Source: Microgenomates group bacterium GW2011_GWC1_46_15
Lineage (GTDB): Bacteria > Patescibacteria > Microgenomatia > UBA1400 > UBA12028
NCBI GenBank assembly: GCA_001002285.1
Contig: LCLX01000001.1
Location: 62,001-126,000, forward strand
Direction: 5' to 3'
Length of the DNA: 64,000 nt
Shown piece by piece: positions 7,769 to 16,354 of this stretch (position 1 is the first letter of the stretch; each line of letters begins with the position of its first letter). The position numbers were made by a program, and so were the translations under genes. The notes under the pieces were generated by a model. The model saw only the letters and a list, made by a program, of their open reading frames with translations. It was not told where the DNA came from and searched no databases.

Positions 7769-10307
7769 ATTCGCTCCGATTAAACAACAGAAAAAACTCA
7801 AACTTCCCACAGATCCTGGTTACGCCTACGGCTTCTCCGATCCAACAAACACGTATGCGTTTATCGAAAAACCCGGCCTTTCTCAAAGTGTTGTTGAAAA
7901 TATTTCGAGTATGAAGGGCGAGCCAACATGGATGCGGACAAAGCGCCTAGAGGCACTTAAGATTTTTCAATCAAAGTCCATGCCTCCTTGGGGCCCAAAA
8001 CTCAACATAAACTTTGACGCGGTTCACTATTACCTCAAGCCGGTTCAGCAGGAAACACAAAAATGGGAGGACGTTCCGGAGTACATTAAAAAAACATTTG
8101 ACCGGCTTGGTACCCCGCAGGCTGAGCGTGAGTACTTGGCTGGTGTGAAAAATCAATTTGATTCAGAAGTTGTGCAGGGGAGCCTCAAAGACGTGTGGAA
8201 AAAACAGGGTGTCGTGTTTTTATCAATGGATGAGGGACTGCGCCAGTATCCGGATTTGGTCCGTGAGTACTTTGGCAAAGTTATTCCGGTTGGCGACAAC
8301 ACATTCGCGGCGCTCAACACTTCGGTATGGAGTGGTGGTTCATTCGTGTACGTGCCGAAAGGCGTTGAAGTCACTTTTCCTTTGCAAGCGTACTTCCGTA
8401 TTAACTCGCCCAACGCGGGGCAGTTTGAGCGCACGCTGATTATTGCCGATGAAGGGGCAAAAGTTTCGTACATTGAGGGATGTACTTCGCCGAGTTTTTC
8501 TTCTTCAAGCCTCCATTCCGCGGTCGTTGAAATTTTTGTGAAAAAAGGCGCGCGCGTGCAGTACACCACCGTGCAGAATTGGTATAAGCACGTGTACAAC
8601 TTAGTAACAAAACGCGCGTTTGTGGAAGAAGAAGGCGAAATGATTTGGACAGATTTTAATATGGGCTGTTTAAGCGAGAGTTCTCGTTTATTTATAAAGG
8701 GAAGAGGATGTATTTCTATTAAAGATGTAAAAGCGGGAGACATTATTTGGTCTGTTGATATGCCGAACTTACAACCAATACAATCTCGCGTTATAGCATC
8801 AAAAATGACTGGAGTAAAACAAATTTTTCTCTTGGAAACAGAAAATCATCGTGAAATTGAAGCAACGAGTAATCATCCATTTCTTGTTCTCTCTCACGAG
8901 TCTGTGATGAAACATTATCAAACACTTCAATGGAAGCAATTAAAAGATATTAAAGTAGGAGACTACATAGGAACGTCTAAGGGGCTTACAGATATATACC
9001 AAAGCAAACAATTGGAGTTTCATTTTACCAAAAAAAGAAAAACAAACAAAGTTATACATGACCCAACAATTCCTTCTAGCACATCAGAAAAATTGATGTG
9101 GATTATTGGTGCATATATGGGAGATGGGTATTGTGAAAAGAATTCAAAAAAACAGTGGATTCGTGTATATTTTGCCATTCCCCCAAAGGATAAAATCAGG
9201 AAAAAAATGGAAAATACCCTTCAGGAAATATTTCATGTACTTCCGAAACCAAAAGGAATCTGTCTCACAATTCCTTCCATCATTGTTGCTGAATTTTTCC
9301 GTAGTTTACAACTCGGTGATACTGCAAAAACCAAAAGAATTCCCTTTTGGATATATGAACTTCCGTTAAAAGAGAGACTTGCTTTTATTGAAGGGTACAT
9401 GGATACAGACGGATCTGTCCGGGGAAATAAAAAAGACAAAAATGGTATACAACTTGGCCAAATTATATTTGCAAGCGTTCATAAATTATTACTTGAAGAT
9501 TTGAAATTACTTATGATTAGTTGTGGTCTAAATCCACTTAAAATTTCTACATATACAAAGTTTCGAACATTATATAAAGGTAAATGGAAATACTACACAT
9601 GTCACTTTCTCACGCACAATATTAGAGATTACTTAACTTATATTAGGAGAAACGTTGAAGTACCGTCTCCTAGGATTGAATTTGTTCGAGTTGTGTCGAT
9701 TATTCCACAGGGGAAAGAAAAAACATACGATCTAGAAATTAAAGGAACATCTAATTTTATTGCAAATGGAATTATTGTTCATAATAGCAAGCTCACAATG
9801 AAGTATCCCTCGTTCATTTTGGCGGGCAAGGGTGCAAAAGGAGAAACGCTTTCTATGGCGTTGGCGGGTGCTGGCCAACACTTGGATACAGGGAGCAAAG
9901 CGATTCATCTCGCGCCATACACGTCGTCAACGATTATCAGCAAATCTATTAGCAAAGACGGCGGGCGGACAAGTTACCGCGGGTTGGTGAGTATTGGCCC
10001 GAACGCGCACGGAAGCAAAAACAAGGTTGTGTGTGACGCACTTATTTTAGATTCACAGTCGCGGTCCGACACATACCCAACCGAACGCGTTTTGACGAAC
10101 GACGTTTCGTTGGAGCACGAGGCAACGGTCTCAAAAATTGGCGAAGAACAACTCTTTTATTTGATGAGTCGCGGGCTTACAGAAGAACAGGCAAGCAAAA
10201 TGATCGTGCGTGGCTTTGCCGAACCGTTGGTACGCAAACTGCCGCTTGAGTTTGCAGTAGAAATGAATCGGCTGATCGATATGGAAATGGAAGGATCGGT
10301 GGGATGA
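7761..10307 (+). CDS. sufB: Fe-S cluster assembly scaffold SufB, interrupted by an in-frame intein
   Basis: SufB is the main scaffold of the SUF system. The 848-residue precursor consists of an N-extein (1-302), a 373-residue intein (303-675) and a C-extein (676-848), giving a 475-residue mature SufB, normal for the family. Family blocks include VYVPKGVEV, the beta-helix core, and C-terminal SKLTMKYPS, VCDALILDSQSRSDTYP, VSKIGEEQLFYLMSRGL. The intein sits between Gly and Ser of the conserved GNMG/SK junction at the centre of the fold, so splicing is needed for function. It overlaps sufC (8 nt) and sufD (ATGA). Confidence 0.95.
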   Translation: MSRFAPIKQQKKLKLPTDPGYAYGFSDPTNTYAFIEKPGLSQSVVENISSMKGEPTWMRTKRLEALKIFQSKSMPPWGPKLNINFDAVHYYLKPVQQETQKWEDVPEYIKKTFDRLGTPQAEREYLAGVKNQFDSEVVQGSLKDVWKKQGVVFLSMDEGLRQYPDLVREYFGKVIPVGDNTFAALNTSVWSGGSFVYVPKGVEVTFPLQAYFRINSPNAGQFERTLIIADEGAKVSYIEGCTSPSFSSSSLHSAVVEIFVKKGARVQYTTVQNWYKHVYNLVTKRAFVEEEGEMIWTDFNMGCLSESSRLFIKGRGCISIKDVKAGDIIWSVDMPNLQPIQSRVIASKMTGVKQIFLLETENHREIEATSNHPFLVLSHESVMKHYQTLQWKQLKDIKVGDYIGTSKGLTDIYQSKQLEFHFTKKRKTNKVIHDPTIPSSTSEKLMWIIGAYMGDGYCEKNSKKQWIRVYFAIPPKDKIRKKMENTLQEIFHVLPKPKGICLTIPSIIVAEFFRSLQLGDTAKTKRIPFWIYELPLKERLAFIEGYMDTDGSVRGNKKDKNGIQLGQIIFASVHKLLLEDLKLLMISCGLNPLKISTYTKFRTLYKGKWKYYTCHFLTHNIRDYLTYIRRNVEVPSPRIEFVRVVSIIPQGKEKTYDLEIKGTSNFIANGIIVHNSKLTMKYPSFILAGKGAKGETLSMALAGAGQHLDTGSKAIHLAPYTSSTIISKSISKDGGRTSYRGLVSIGPNAHGSKNKVVCDALILDSQSRSDTYPTERVLTNDVSLEHEATVSKIGEEQLFYLMSRGLTEEQASKMIVRGFAEPLVRKLPLEFAVEMNRLIDMEMEGSVG
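8667..9785 (+). mobile_element. intein with LAGLIDADG homing endonuclease in sufB
   Basis: The insert begins with Cys1 (CLSESSRLF) and ends HN followed by Ser+1, the standard class 1 splicing residues. Block A is CLSESS...GDIIWSVD, block B carries TSNHPFL, and block F/G reads KTYDLEIKGTSNF...GIIVHN. Two dodecapeptide motifs, IGAYMGDG and FIEGYMDTDGS, with their acidic residues intact, mark an apparently intact LAGLIDADG endonuclease. Composition differs from the host gene: by count, 9481-9540 is 14/60 G+C while extein 8281-8340 is 32/60, and arginine is mostly AGA/AGG. This points to horizontal gain by homing. Confidence 0.95.
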
Positions 10308-10780
10308 ACGCACAAAAGAAAAATATTATTGATGTATCAGGGAAATCAGGCAGGTATGAAGTTATCCTAAACCGCGCTGGGATGGAAGTGAAGATTATTG
10401 GCGCGTTCCATCTCGCTGGAAATACCAAGCATGAGTTATCGCTGTTTATTGTGCATAAGGCACCAAGAACGCGCGCGGAAACAGAGTTGCGGGGAGTTGT
10501 TGAAGGCCACGCATCGCTCACATTATCCGGCACGATTATCATTGAAAAAAAAGCGCAAAAAAGCGAGTCATTTTTGCGGGAAAAAGTATTATTGCTTTCA
10601 CCGACAGCGAAAGCAGAAGCAGTCCCCAATCTAGAAATTTTGGCAGATGACGTAAAATGTTCACATGCCGCGACAATGTCGAATATTTCAGAAGAGCAGA
10701 TTTTTTACCTGATGAGCCGTGGACTCACACGCAAAAAAGCAGAAAAAATGATTGTTGAAGGATTCTTGCAGATTGGTTAA
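10304..10780 (+). CDS. sufD: truncated SufD-like protein
   Basis: SufD normally pairs with SufB and is about 420 residues; here only 158 remain. What is visible is a short beta-helix core (residues ~15-120) and the C-terminal helical block with the family motif SHAATMSNISEEQIFYLMSRGL and RKKAEKMIVEGF. The start ATG overlaps the sufB stop (ATGA). The frame is clean, so this is a reduced functional gene rather than a fresh pseudogene; alternatively it is a SufB-derived paralogue. Its stop overlaps the convergent FemABX-like gene by 4 nt (TTAA read on both strands). Confidence 0.85.
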   Translation: MNAQKKNIIDVSGKSGRYEVILNRAGMEVKIIGAFHLAGNTKHELSLFIVHKAPRTRAETELRGVVEGHASLTLSGTIIIEKKAQKSESFLREKVLLLSPTAKAEAVPNLEILADDVKCSHAATMSNISEEQIFYLMSRGLTRKKAEKMIVEGFLQIG

Positions 10781-11709
10781 TGGAATAGTGATAACACTCT
10801 TGGTTCCGGGAACACAACCGGCAGTGGCGAAAACCCTTCTTTGAACACGGTAAATCCTTTCCACCCCTTATATGTTTTTGGATACCGCTCATCGTATACT
10901 CCGCCAAAATCAAAAATCTGGCAACCCTCGGCCTTACTTTGAAGCATGGCATACCAAGTGAGCGCGGTAGGAGCGTGGGAAGCAAAACCCTCTGGTAAAG
11001 CACAAGCGCAGTAGTACGTAGCCATCTTTTCCCACACTGGAACGTACAACGCAGCGGCAAGTATGTTTCCGAGGTGGGCGGTGTACACATGGCCGTGTCC
11101 AGTAAAGTTGCGGACGAAATGGTGAAGAAAATCCTCAGGGAAACTTAATGCGTGTGGGCGGGATCGACGCCATTTTTTTTGAAGGTCGAAAAGTTCCTGT
11201 AAAACAGCGGGAGTGCATTTGGCAAACGAGATACGCGAAAGTTTCAACAGCCCTTTGCGTTGAGTGAGACCGATGTTATATCGCATCTTTTGTTTCATTT
11301 GGCTGAGTAATTGAGCTTCGGATAATCGCAGATCAATGAGCATGGTCTTGGAGTGTGCGAGTGGAGTGCATTGTTTTTTTATCCCATATCTAGCGAGCGT
11401 TGTATCCCAAACCGCATGATGTCCGGGCAAGTATGTGAGTTTTTTCTTTCCATACTGGAGTGCAACAGCGGGCTCTAACTGGAATAGCAATACGCGTTCT
11501 TTTTTCTGAACAAACCACAAAAAATTAGGATCGAATGTGTCAAAGTGTTGGGCCTTGGCAAACGCGACTGGTCCAATCCGGCGCACAAACACTTGATTTC
11601 CGGGTTTACCATACACCTGCCAATGAATATCGCGCATAATCTGTGCATGCATCGGTGTTTGATGGAGATCATGCTTCGTTGCAAAGAGGGTAAAAAGGTT
11701 TTGCGGCAT
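10777..11709 (-). CDS. FemABX-like aminoacyltransferase (peptidoglycan bridge)
   Basis: FemABX proteins add amino acids from aminoacyl-tRNA to lipid II side chains. The 310-residue protein has the family layout of tandem GNAT folds: LIDLRLSEAQLLSQMKQKMR followed by YNIGLTQRKG (about 130-160), ALYVPVWEKMATYYCACA, and the C-terminal signature FDFGGVYDERYPKTYKGWKG then FKEGFS. It lies reversed between sufD and sufS and is divergent from sufS with a 39-bp gap. Single-domain aminoacyl-transferases of other acceptor type cannot be excluded. Confidence 0.85.
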   Translation of the reverse strand: MPQNLFTLFATKHDLHQTPMHAQIMRDIHWQVYGKPGNQVFVRRIGPVAFAKAQHFDTFDPNFLWFVQKKERVLLFQLEPAVALQYGKKKLTYLPGHHAVWDTTLARYGIKKQCTPLAHSKTMLIDLRLSEAQLLSQMKQKMRYNIGLTQRKGLLKLSRISFAKCTPAVLQELFDLQKKWRRSRPHALSFPEDFLHHFVRNFTGHGHVYTAHLGNILAAALYVPVWEKMATYYCACALPEGFASHAPTALTWYAMLQSKAEGCQIFDFGGVYDERYPKTYKGWKGFTVFKEGFSPLPVVFPEPRVLSLFH

Positions 11710-11721
11710 AAAAATGGCCTG

Positions 11722-11742
11722 TGCGAGTATAGCGAGTATAAT
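11722..11742. promoter_or_regulatory. overlapping divergent promoters of sufS and the FemABX-like gene
   Basis: On the plus strand TATAAT (11737-11742) ends 6 nt before the sufS ATG at 11749, predicting a leaderless sufS mRNA. The same stretch read on the minus strand holds TATACT for the divergent gene. A tandem repeat of GCGAGTAT (11723-11730 and 11732-11739) covers both, so the two genes likely compete for polymerase or share a regulator. Confidence 0.6.
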
Positions 11743-11748
11743 CGGGGT

Positions 11749-12975
11749 ATGTTTGACCCGAATATCATTAAAAAAGACTTCCCCATTCTAAACCGGACTG
11801 TGCGGAACGGCAAACCGCTCGTGTATCTCGATTCTGCCGCGACCAGCCAAAAACCGCAGGCGGTCATTGATTCGATTGTTGAGTACTACACGCAGCACAA
11901 TGCAAATGTGCACCGCGGAATTCACGCTTTGGGCGATGAAAGTACACGCATGTTTTATGCCGCCCGCAATACAATTGCAAAGTTTTTTAGTGCAGATACG
12001 AATGAGTTGATTTTGATGCGTAATACAACCGAAGCGATTAACGCGGTGGTGTACATGTGGGCAGAAGATCATGTTTCTGTAGGTGATGTGATTTTGACAA
12101 CAGAGATGGAGCACCACAGCAATCTTGTTCCGTGGCAGGTGTTTGCGAAACGCAAAGGTTGCTCGATTGAGTATGTACGGGTTACGGAGTCCGGTGAGTT
12201 GGACATGGCCGATCTCAAAAAGAAACTACGCAAAGGTGTAAAACTCGTTGCGATGTCGCACGTTTCAAATACATTGGGCGTGATGAATCCTGTTGCTGAG
12301 ATTTCTAAACTGGCTCATGTAGTCGGAACGCTCGTTCTTGTCGACGGCGCGCAAAGCGCGCCACATCTTCCGATTGATTTCCACAAACTTGGATGTGATT
12401 TCTTTGCGTTTTCCGGACACAAAATGGTGGGACCAATGGGGATTGGTGGCTTACTTGTCCGCGCCGAAGTATTCAAACACATGCATCCGTTTTTGTACGG
12501 CGGCGGCATGATTAACGAAGTGAGCTTGGACACCACCACGTTTGCCGATGTACCAGACGCATACATCGCCGGAACCCCAGATGTAGCAAGTACGGTTGGG
12601 CTCGCGGCGGCGTGCAACTATTTGTCAAAACTTGGCATGGAACAGGTGGTAAAACACGATGCTGAGTTGGTGAGCTACGCGCTTAACCAACTCAAAAAAA
12701 TTTCACAACTTCATATTGTTGGCCCAATGGATGCAAGAAAGCGGTGTGGAAGTGTTGCGTTTATCTACGACGGCGTACACGCGCACGATGTTGCGCAAAT
12801 TTTGGATAGCGAAGGAATCGCAGTACGTTCCGGCCATCACTGTACGATGCCGCTCCATGCAAAATTTAAATGGGGAGCAACAACGCGGGCAAGTTTTAAT
12901 GTGTACACAACAAAAGAAGATATTGATGTATTGATTCGCGGAATTCAAAAAGTAAAAGAAGTATTTGGAAAATAA
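11749..12975 (+). CDS. sufS: cysteine desulfurase SufS
   Basis: SufS is a PLP enzyme that takes sulfur from cysteine for Fe-S assembly. The 408-residue protein starts FDPNIIKKDFPIL as group II desulfurases do. Lys225 (SGHKMVGP) is the PLP lysine and Cys365 in RSGHHCTMP carries the persulfide, at almost the same position as E. coli SufS. Other blocks are YLDSAATSQKPQAV and TTEMEHHSNLVPW. The reading frame continues upstream to 11545, antisense to the neighbour, but the promoter-linked ATG at 11749 fits the family. sufU follows after 5 nt. Confidence 0.96.
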   Translation: MFDPNIIKKDFPILNRTVRNGKPLVYLDSAATSQKPQAVIDSIVEYYTQHNANVHRGIHALGDESTRMFYAARNTIAKFFSADTNELILMRNTTEAINAVVYMWAEDHVSVGDVILTTEMEHHSNLVPWQVFAKRKGCSIEYVRVTESGELDMADLKKKLRKGVKLVAMSHVSNTLGVMNPVAEISKLAHVVGTLVLVDGAQSAPHLPIDFHKLGCDFFAFSGHKMVGPMGIGGLLVRAEVFKHMHPFLYGGGMINEVSLDTTTFADVPDAYIAGTPDVASTVGLAAACNYLSKLGMEQVVKHDAELVSYALNQLKKISQLHIVGPMDARKRCGSVAFIYDGVHAHDVAQILDSEGIAVRSGHHCTMPLHAKFKWGATTRASFNVYTTKEDIDVLIRGIQKVKEVFGK

Positions 12976-12980
12976 CATGT

Positions 12981-13343
12981 ATGTCCGACCTTTACCAAGA
13001 AATTATTCTTAACCACGCGGGCAATCCCCGAAATTTTGGCACGCTTACTCATCCAACCCACACGCTGAAAGAAGCGAATGCAAGTTGTGGTGACATGGTT
13101 GAAATGCAGCTGCTTGTTAAAAATGGCAAGGTCCAAGACGTCAAATGGCGCGGTGTGGGATGCGCAATCAGCACGGCAAGCTGCAGTATGGTTTCTGAGC
13201 TTATTAAAGGAAAACCGATTGCGTTTGCAAAAAAACTCACAGAAAAATTGTTGCTTAAAGAGATGGGGATGAATGCCATTCTTCCAACACGCGAGAAGTG
13301 TCTTTTACTTCCTCTGCGGGCGCTTCAGCATCTCTCACAGTAA
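12981..13343 (+). CDS. sufU: SufU/IscU-type scaffold or sulfur-transfer protein
   Basis: The 120-residue protein has the three conserved cysteines Cys36 (SCGD, with Asp38), Cys61 (GVGCAIS) and Cys107 (REKCLLLPLRAL), and the family start LYQEIILNHAGNPRNFG. In Gram-positive SUF systems SufU is the zinc-dependent sulfur acceptor for SufS. It is shorter than typical SufU (~145 aa), so it may lack the SufU-specific insertion. It directly follows sufS (5 nt), which supports partnership. Confidence 0.93.
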   Translation: MSDLYQEIILNHAGNPRNFGTLTHPTHTLKEANASCGDMVEMQLLVKNGKVQDVKWRGVGCAISTASCSMVSELIKGKPIAFAKKLTEKLLLKEMGMNAILPTREKCLLLPLRALQHLSQ

Positions 13344-13353
13344 GCACCTGAGG

Positions 13354-13359
13354 TACAAT
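13354..13359 (+). promoter_or_regulatory. -10 element (TACAAT) of the tsaC-tsaE/tsaD unit
   Basis: TACAAT ends 8 nt before the ATG at 13368 with no Shine-Dalgarno, predicting a transcript that starts at or within 2 nt of the start codon. Confidence 0.55.
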
Positions 13360-13367
13360 ACGCCTGT

Positions 13368-14438
13368 ATGAAGATTGTTCATCTCAGCACAACACCAGCG
13401 CGTGAAGTCATTACGGCCGCTATTTCCACACTGAAAAGCGGTGGGCTTGTTGTGTATCCCACGGAAACGACGTACGGCATTGGTGCAGATGCAACAAATC
13501 AAAAAGCAGTAGACAAGCTTTTGCAGTATAAAAAACGGCGGGAAGGCAAGCCACTTTCCATCGCGGTTTTCGATCAATCAATGGCAGAAATATATGTTGA
13601 GTTAAATGCAGCAGCAAAAAAAGTATATACAACATTTTTACCGGGCCCCATAACAGTTGTTTCAAAAAGCAAAGGAAATGTTGCAAAAGGAGTAACTTCG
13701 GAAACTGGAGCATTGGGAATCCGCATACCAAATTACCCACTCATACTTCAATTGATAAAAGCATATGGAAAACCGATTACAGCAACGGGTGCAAATGCGT
13801 CGTATAAAAAACGACCGTATACGATTCAAGATATTTTTAGCAACATTTCAGAAAAACAAAAATCGCTGATTGATGTAGTACTGGACGCGGGCGAGCTTCC
13901 GCACAACGAACCGTCTACAGTGATCGATACAACGTTAGATGATATCGAAGTCTTGCGGCAAGGCAGTATTACGTTTTCGGAAACATCACAGATAAAAACG
14001 CACAGTACGGAAGAAACAGTTCGCCTCGGGAAAAAAATAGTGCAGAAATACAAAAACCTGTTAAGTTATAAAGCGCTTGTTTTTTGTTTAGTTGGTGAGT
14101 TGGGAGCGGGCAAAACACAGTTTAGTAAAGGAATTGCTGAGGGACTAGGAATTAAAAAAACGATTGTTTCCCCGACATTTACACTTTCACGCAACTATCC
14201 GTTTGAGGGTGAGGGGAAAAAGTTAGAGTTCGTACATATTGATACGTGGCGCCTTTTTTCCAGCAAAGAATTTTTAGATTTAGGGTTTGCACAGATGATT
14301 GATTCATGCGATGTGATTGCGGTTGAGTGGGCGGATAAAGTGCATGATGTGTTGAATCAATACAGCGATGAAGCCAAACTTATTTGGGTGAAGTTTGAGT
14401 ATGGTAAGGATGAAAACGAAAGAACAATCACGATATGA
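13368..14438 (+). CDS. TsaC (YrdC/Sua5)-TsaE fusion for t6A tRNA modification
   Basis: Residues 1-~205 are a YrdC domain making threonylcarbamoyl-AMP: VVYPTETTYGIGADA, KKRREGKPLSI, TFLPGPITVV, GALGIRIPN and TGANAS are all present. Residues ~215-356 are TsaE, the ATPase of the transfer complex, with Walker A GELGAGKTQFSKG, SPTFTLSRNY, HIDTWRL and VIAVEWADK. Both domains look intact; joined, they pair two separate steps of t6A synthesis in one chain. The stop overlaps the tsaD start by 4 nt (ATGA). No TsaB is in the window. Confidence 0.93.
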   Translation: MKIVHLSTTPAREVITAAISTLKSGGLVVYPTETTYGIGADATNQKAVDKLLQYKKRREGKPLSIAVFDQSMAEIYVELNAAAKKVYTTFLPGPITVVSKSKGNVAKGVTSETGALGIRIPNYPLILQLIKAYGKPITATGANASYKKRPYTIQDIFSNISEKQKSLIDVVLDAGELPHNEPSTVIDTTLDDIEVLRQGSITFSETSQIKTHSTEETVRLGKKIVQKYKNLLSYKALVFCLVGELGAGKTQFSKGIAEGLGIKKTIVSPTFTLSRNYPFEGEGKKLEFVHIDTWRLFSSKEFLDLGFAQMIDSCDVIAVEWADKVHDVLNQYSDEAKLIWVKFEYGKDENERTITI

Positions 14439-15466
14439 ACATTTTAGCGATTGATACTTCATGTGATGAAACATCGGTCGCGGTTGTGCAAGATGACCGT
14501 ATTGTTGCGAATATTATTTCTTCGCAGGTTGAGTTACACACACCATTTGGCGGCGTTGTTCCGATAGTTGCGAAACGCGCGCACGAGGAACGCATTAATC
14601 TTGTTGTTGAAAAAGCGCTCAAACAAGCGCGGGTGAAACTCAACAACATTGATGTGTTTGCCGTTACATATGGCCCCGGCCTAGCCATTTCGCTGGAAGT
14701 CGGGGTGCGCAAAGCAAAAGAATTTGCGCGTGAGTATCACAAACCATTAGTTGCGGTAAACCATATGGAGGGGCACATCTATGCGATGTTTGCCGGTGGT
14801 AAAAAAGTAATCCCATATCTTCCGTTGTTAGCACTGCTTGTTTCCGGTGGGCACACTGAGTTAGTGCTGATGAAAAATCACGGCGTATATAAATTAGTAG
14901 GACAGACGGTTGATGATGCGGCTGGCGAAGCATTCGACAAAGTTGCCCGCATGTTAGGACTTGGATATCCTGGTGGGGCTTTGCTTGCCAAACTTGCGGA
15001 AGAGGGAAATCCGCGCGCGTATCCGTTTACCATTCCTATGACGCGAACGGGCGATTTGAACTTTAGTTTTTCCGGCATCAAAACGGCAGTCATGCGGTTG
15101 ATGAAAGAACTCACTCACGATGGTGCCCGTACGTTAACGAAAAAAGAAACTATGGATATTGCCGCGTCGTTTCAGCATATTGCGATTGAGCATTTAGTGA
15201 GAAAGACGGTAAGGGCAGTTGAACGTACGCATGTTCAAACGGTGATCATTGGCGGCGGTGTTTCTGCAAATCTATTATTGCGGAAAACATTGCGGGCGCG
15301 ATTAAAACCATTGGGTGTTTCTGTCCTGTATCCCACAGATAAAAAGTTGTGTATGGATAACGCGGCCATGATTGGAATTGTTGCGTACTACAAAGCTCAG
15401 CGCGGAGAGTTTGTACAAGATATTGAAAAACTTGATAGAAATCCAGTTGCGGAAATTACGGATTAA
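14435..15466 (+). CDS. tsaD: tRNA N6-threonylcarbamoyladenosine synthase TsaD
   Basis: TsaD transfers threonylcarbamoyl to A37 of ANN-decoding tRNAs. The 343 residues show the ASKHA-fold phosphate loop AIDTSCDETS, the metal-binding HMEGH pair, SGGHTEL, VDDAAGEAFDK, the GGGVSAN loop and MDNAAMIG. Length and motif order are typical. It overlaps the TsaC-TsaE fusion by 4 nt, so all enzymatic parts except TsaB are translated from one mRNA. The stop shares TTAA with the convergent small gene. Confidence 0.97.
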   Translation: MNILAIDTSCDETSVAVVQDDRIVANIISSQVELHTPFGGVVPIVAKRAHEERINLVVEKALKQARVKLNNIDVFAVTYGPGLAISLEVGVRKAKEFAREYHKPLVAVNHMEGHIYAMFAGGKKVIPYLPLLALLVSGGHTELVLMKNHGVYKLVGQTVDDAAGEAFDKVARMLGLGYPGGALLAKLAEEGNPRAYPFTIPMTRTGDLNFSFSGIKTAVMRLMKELTHDGARTLTKKETMDIAASFQHIAIEHLVRKTVRAVERTHVQTVIIGGGVSANLLLRKTLRARLKPLGVSVLYPTDKKLCMDNAAMIGIVAYYKAQRGEFVQDIEKLDRNPVAEITD

Positions 15467-15729
15467 CGGCCAGAGTTTGCACGTCCATCCATGCGGTGAA
15501 ATCCAGGGGGTGGGTCCCAATGTCTATCTCCACCAACACTTTCGGGGTGAAGGTTTTGCTTCAGTAGAGCACGATATTCTGCCTGAATATTATTAGGTAA
15601 CCTTCTAAACATTTCAGCTAAAACTGCCGGAGCGACAGTTTCATCAGAAAAATATACACCAACAACTTCACCACTGTTTATTTTTGATCGAATAAATGTC
15701 ATAAGATGCAAACGACCTTCATCATTCAT
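15463..15729 (-). CDS. hypothetical protein, 88 aa
   Basis: Unrecognised. The N-terminal half alternates helix and strand (LMTFIRSKINSGEVVGVYFS, then AEMFRRLP), while the last ~30 residues are polar with Gly, His, Pro and Arg (DRHWDPPPGFHRMDGR), likely disordered. A GTG at 15738 would add three residues; the ATG at 15729 sits 9 nt after GATAGT, as in the other near-leaderless genes here. It converges on tsaD with overlapping stops. Confidence 0.6.
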   Translation of the reverse strand: MNDEGRLHLMTFIRSKINSGEVVGVYFSDETVAPAVLAEMFRRLPNNIQAEYRALLKQNLHPESVGGDRHWDPPPGFHRMDGRANSGR

Positions 15730-15781
15730 ATTTTCCACACTATCACATCTTTTAACCTACAATCCAGCCCCGTATATCAGA

Positions 15782-15787
15782 TATAAT
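15782..15787 (+). promoter_or_regulatory. -10 element (TATAAT), leaderless start at 15794
   Basis: A consensus TATAAT ends exactly 6 nt before the ATG and no Shine-Dalgarno is present. Confidence 0.65.
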
Positions 15788-15793
15788 ACAAGT

Positions 15794-16333
15794 ATGAATA
15801 TTGTTGTCGGCAGTACAAATCCGGTAAAAATTGAGGCGGTTCGGCAAGCCTTTTCGCATCTGGGCATAGAAATTCACATTGAAGGGATTGATGTTGAAAG
15901 CGGTGTTTCCGCGCAACCACGGTCGGATACAGAAACAAAGCGCGGGGCGGCTCAGCGCGCACGCAAAGCGTTGAAACGTACCCCGACTGCAGATGTTGGC
16001 ATTGGACTCGAGGGTGGCGTGCACAAAACACGCAGTGGATTATTGAACACGGTATGGGTGTGCCTGATTGATAAAAAACATCATCGTGAGTTCGTTGCGA
16101 ATGGCGAGCGGTTTTACTTGCCTCCCGCCGTTGCGCGCCACATTTTAAATGGTAAAGAAATGGGGCCAGCACTTGATGAAATTACCGGTGAGGCGAACAT
16201 CAAAAAAGGCCGGGGCATGATTGGTGTCATCACCAAGGGTCTGCTCACACGCACGGAAATTTACGCGCATTTAGTAAAAATAGTTGTTGGATTATGGCAT
16301 GGGCAGGGCTGGGAAGAGGCATACTCGAAGTAA
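15794..16333 (+). CDS. inosine/xanthosine triphosphatase (YjjX/DUF84-like)
   Basis: The 179-residue protein matches the YjjX/NTPase family, which hydrolyses non-canonical purine triphosphates to limit their use in nucleic acids. Motifs in order: VGSTNPVKIEAVRQAF, GVSAQPRSDTETKRGAAQRA, GIGLEGGV, and the C-terminal GMIGVITKGLLTRTEIYAHL. Length is typical. It lies 21 nt before trpS, which has its own promoter. Confidence 0.9.
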   Translation: MNIVVGSTNPVKIEAVRQAFSHLGIEIHIEGIDVESGVSAQPRSDTETKRGAAQRARKALKRTPTADVGIGLEGGVHKTRSGLLNTVWVCLIDKKHHREFVANGERFYLPPAVARHILNGKEMGPALDEITGEANIKKGRGMIGVITKGLLTRTEIYAHLVKIVVGLWHGQGWEEAYSK

Positions 16334-16339
16334 AACTGG

Positions 16340-16345
16340 TAGAAT
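16340..16345 (+). promoter_or_regulatory. -10 element (TAGAAT) of trpS
   Basis: TAGAAT ends 9 nt before the trpS ATG, giving a predicted leader of about 2-3 nt and no ribosome site. Confidence 0.5.
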
Positions 16346-16354
16346 ACACACCAT

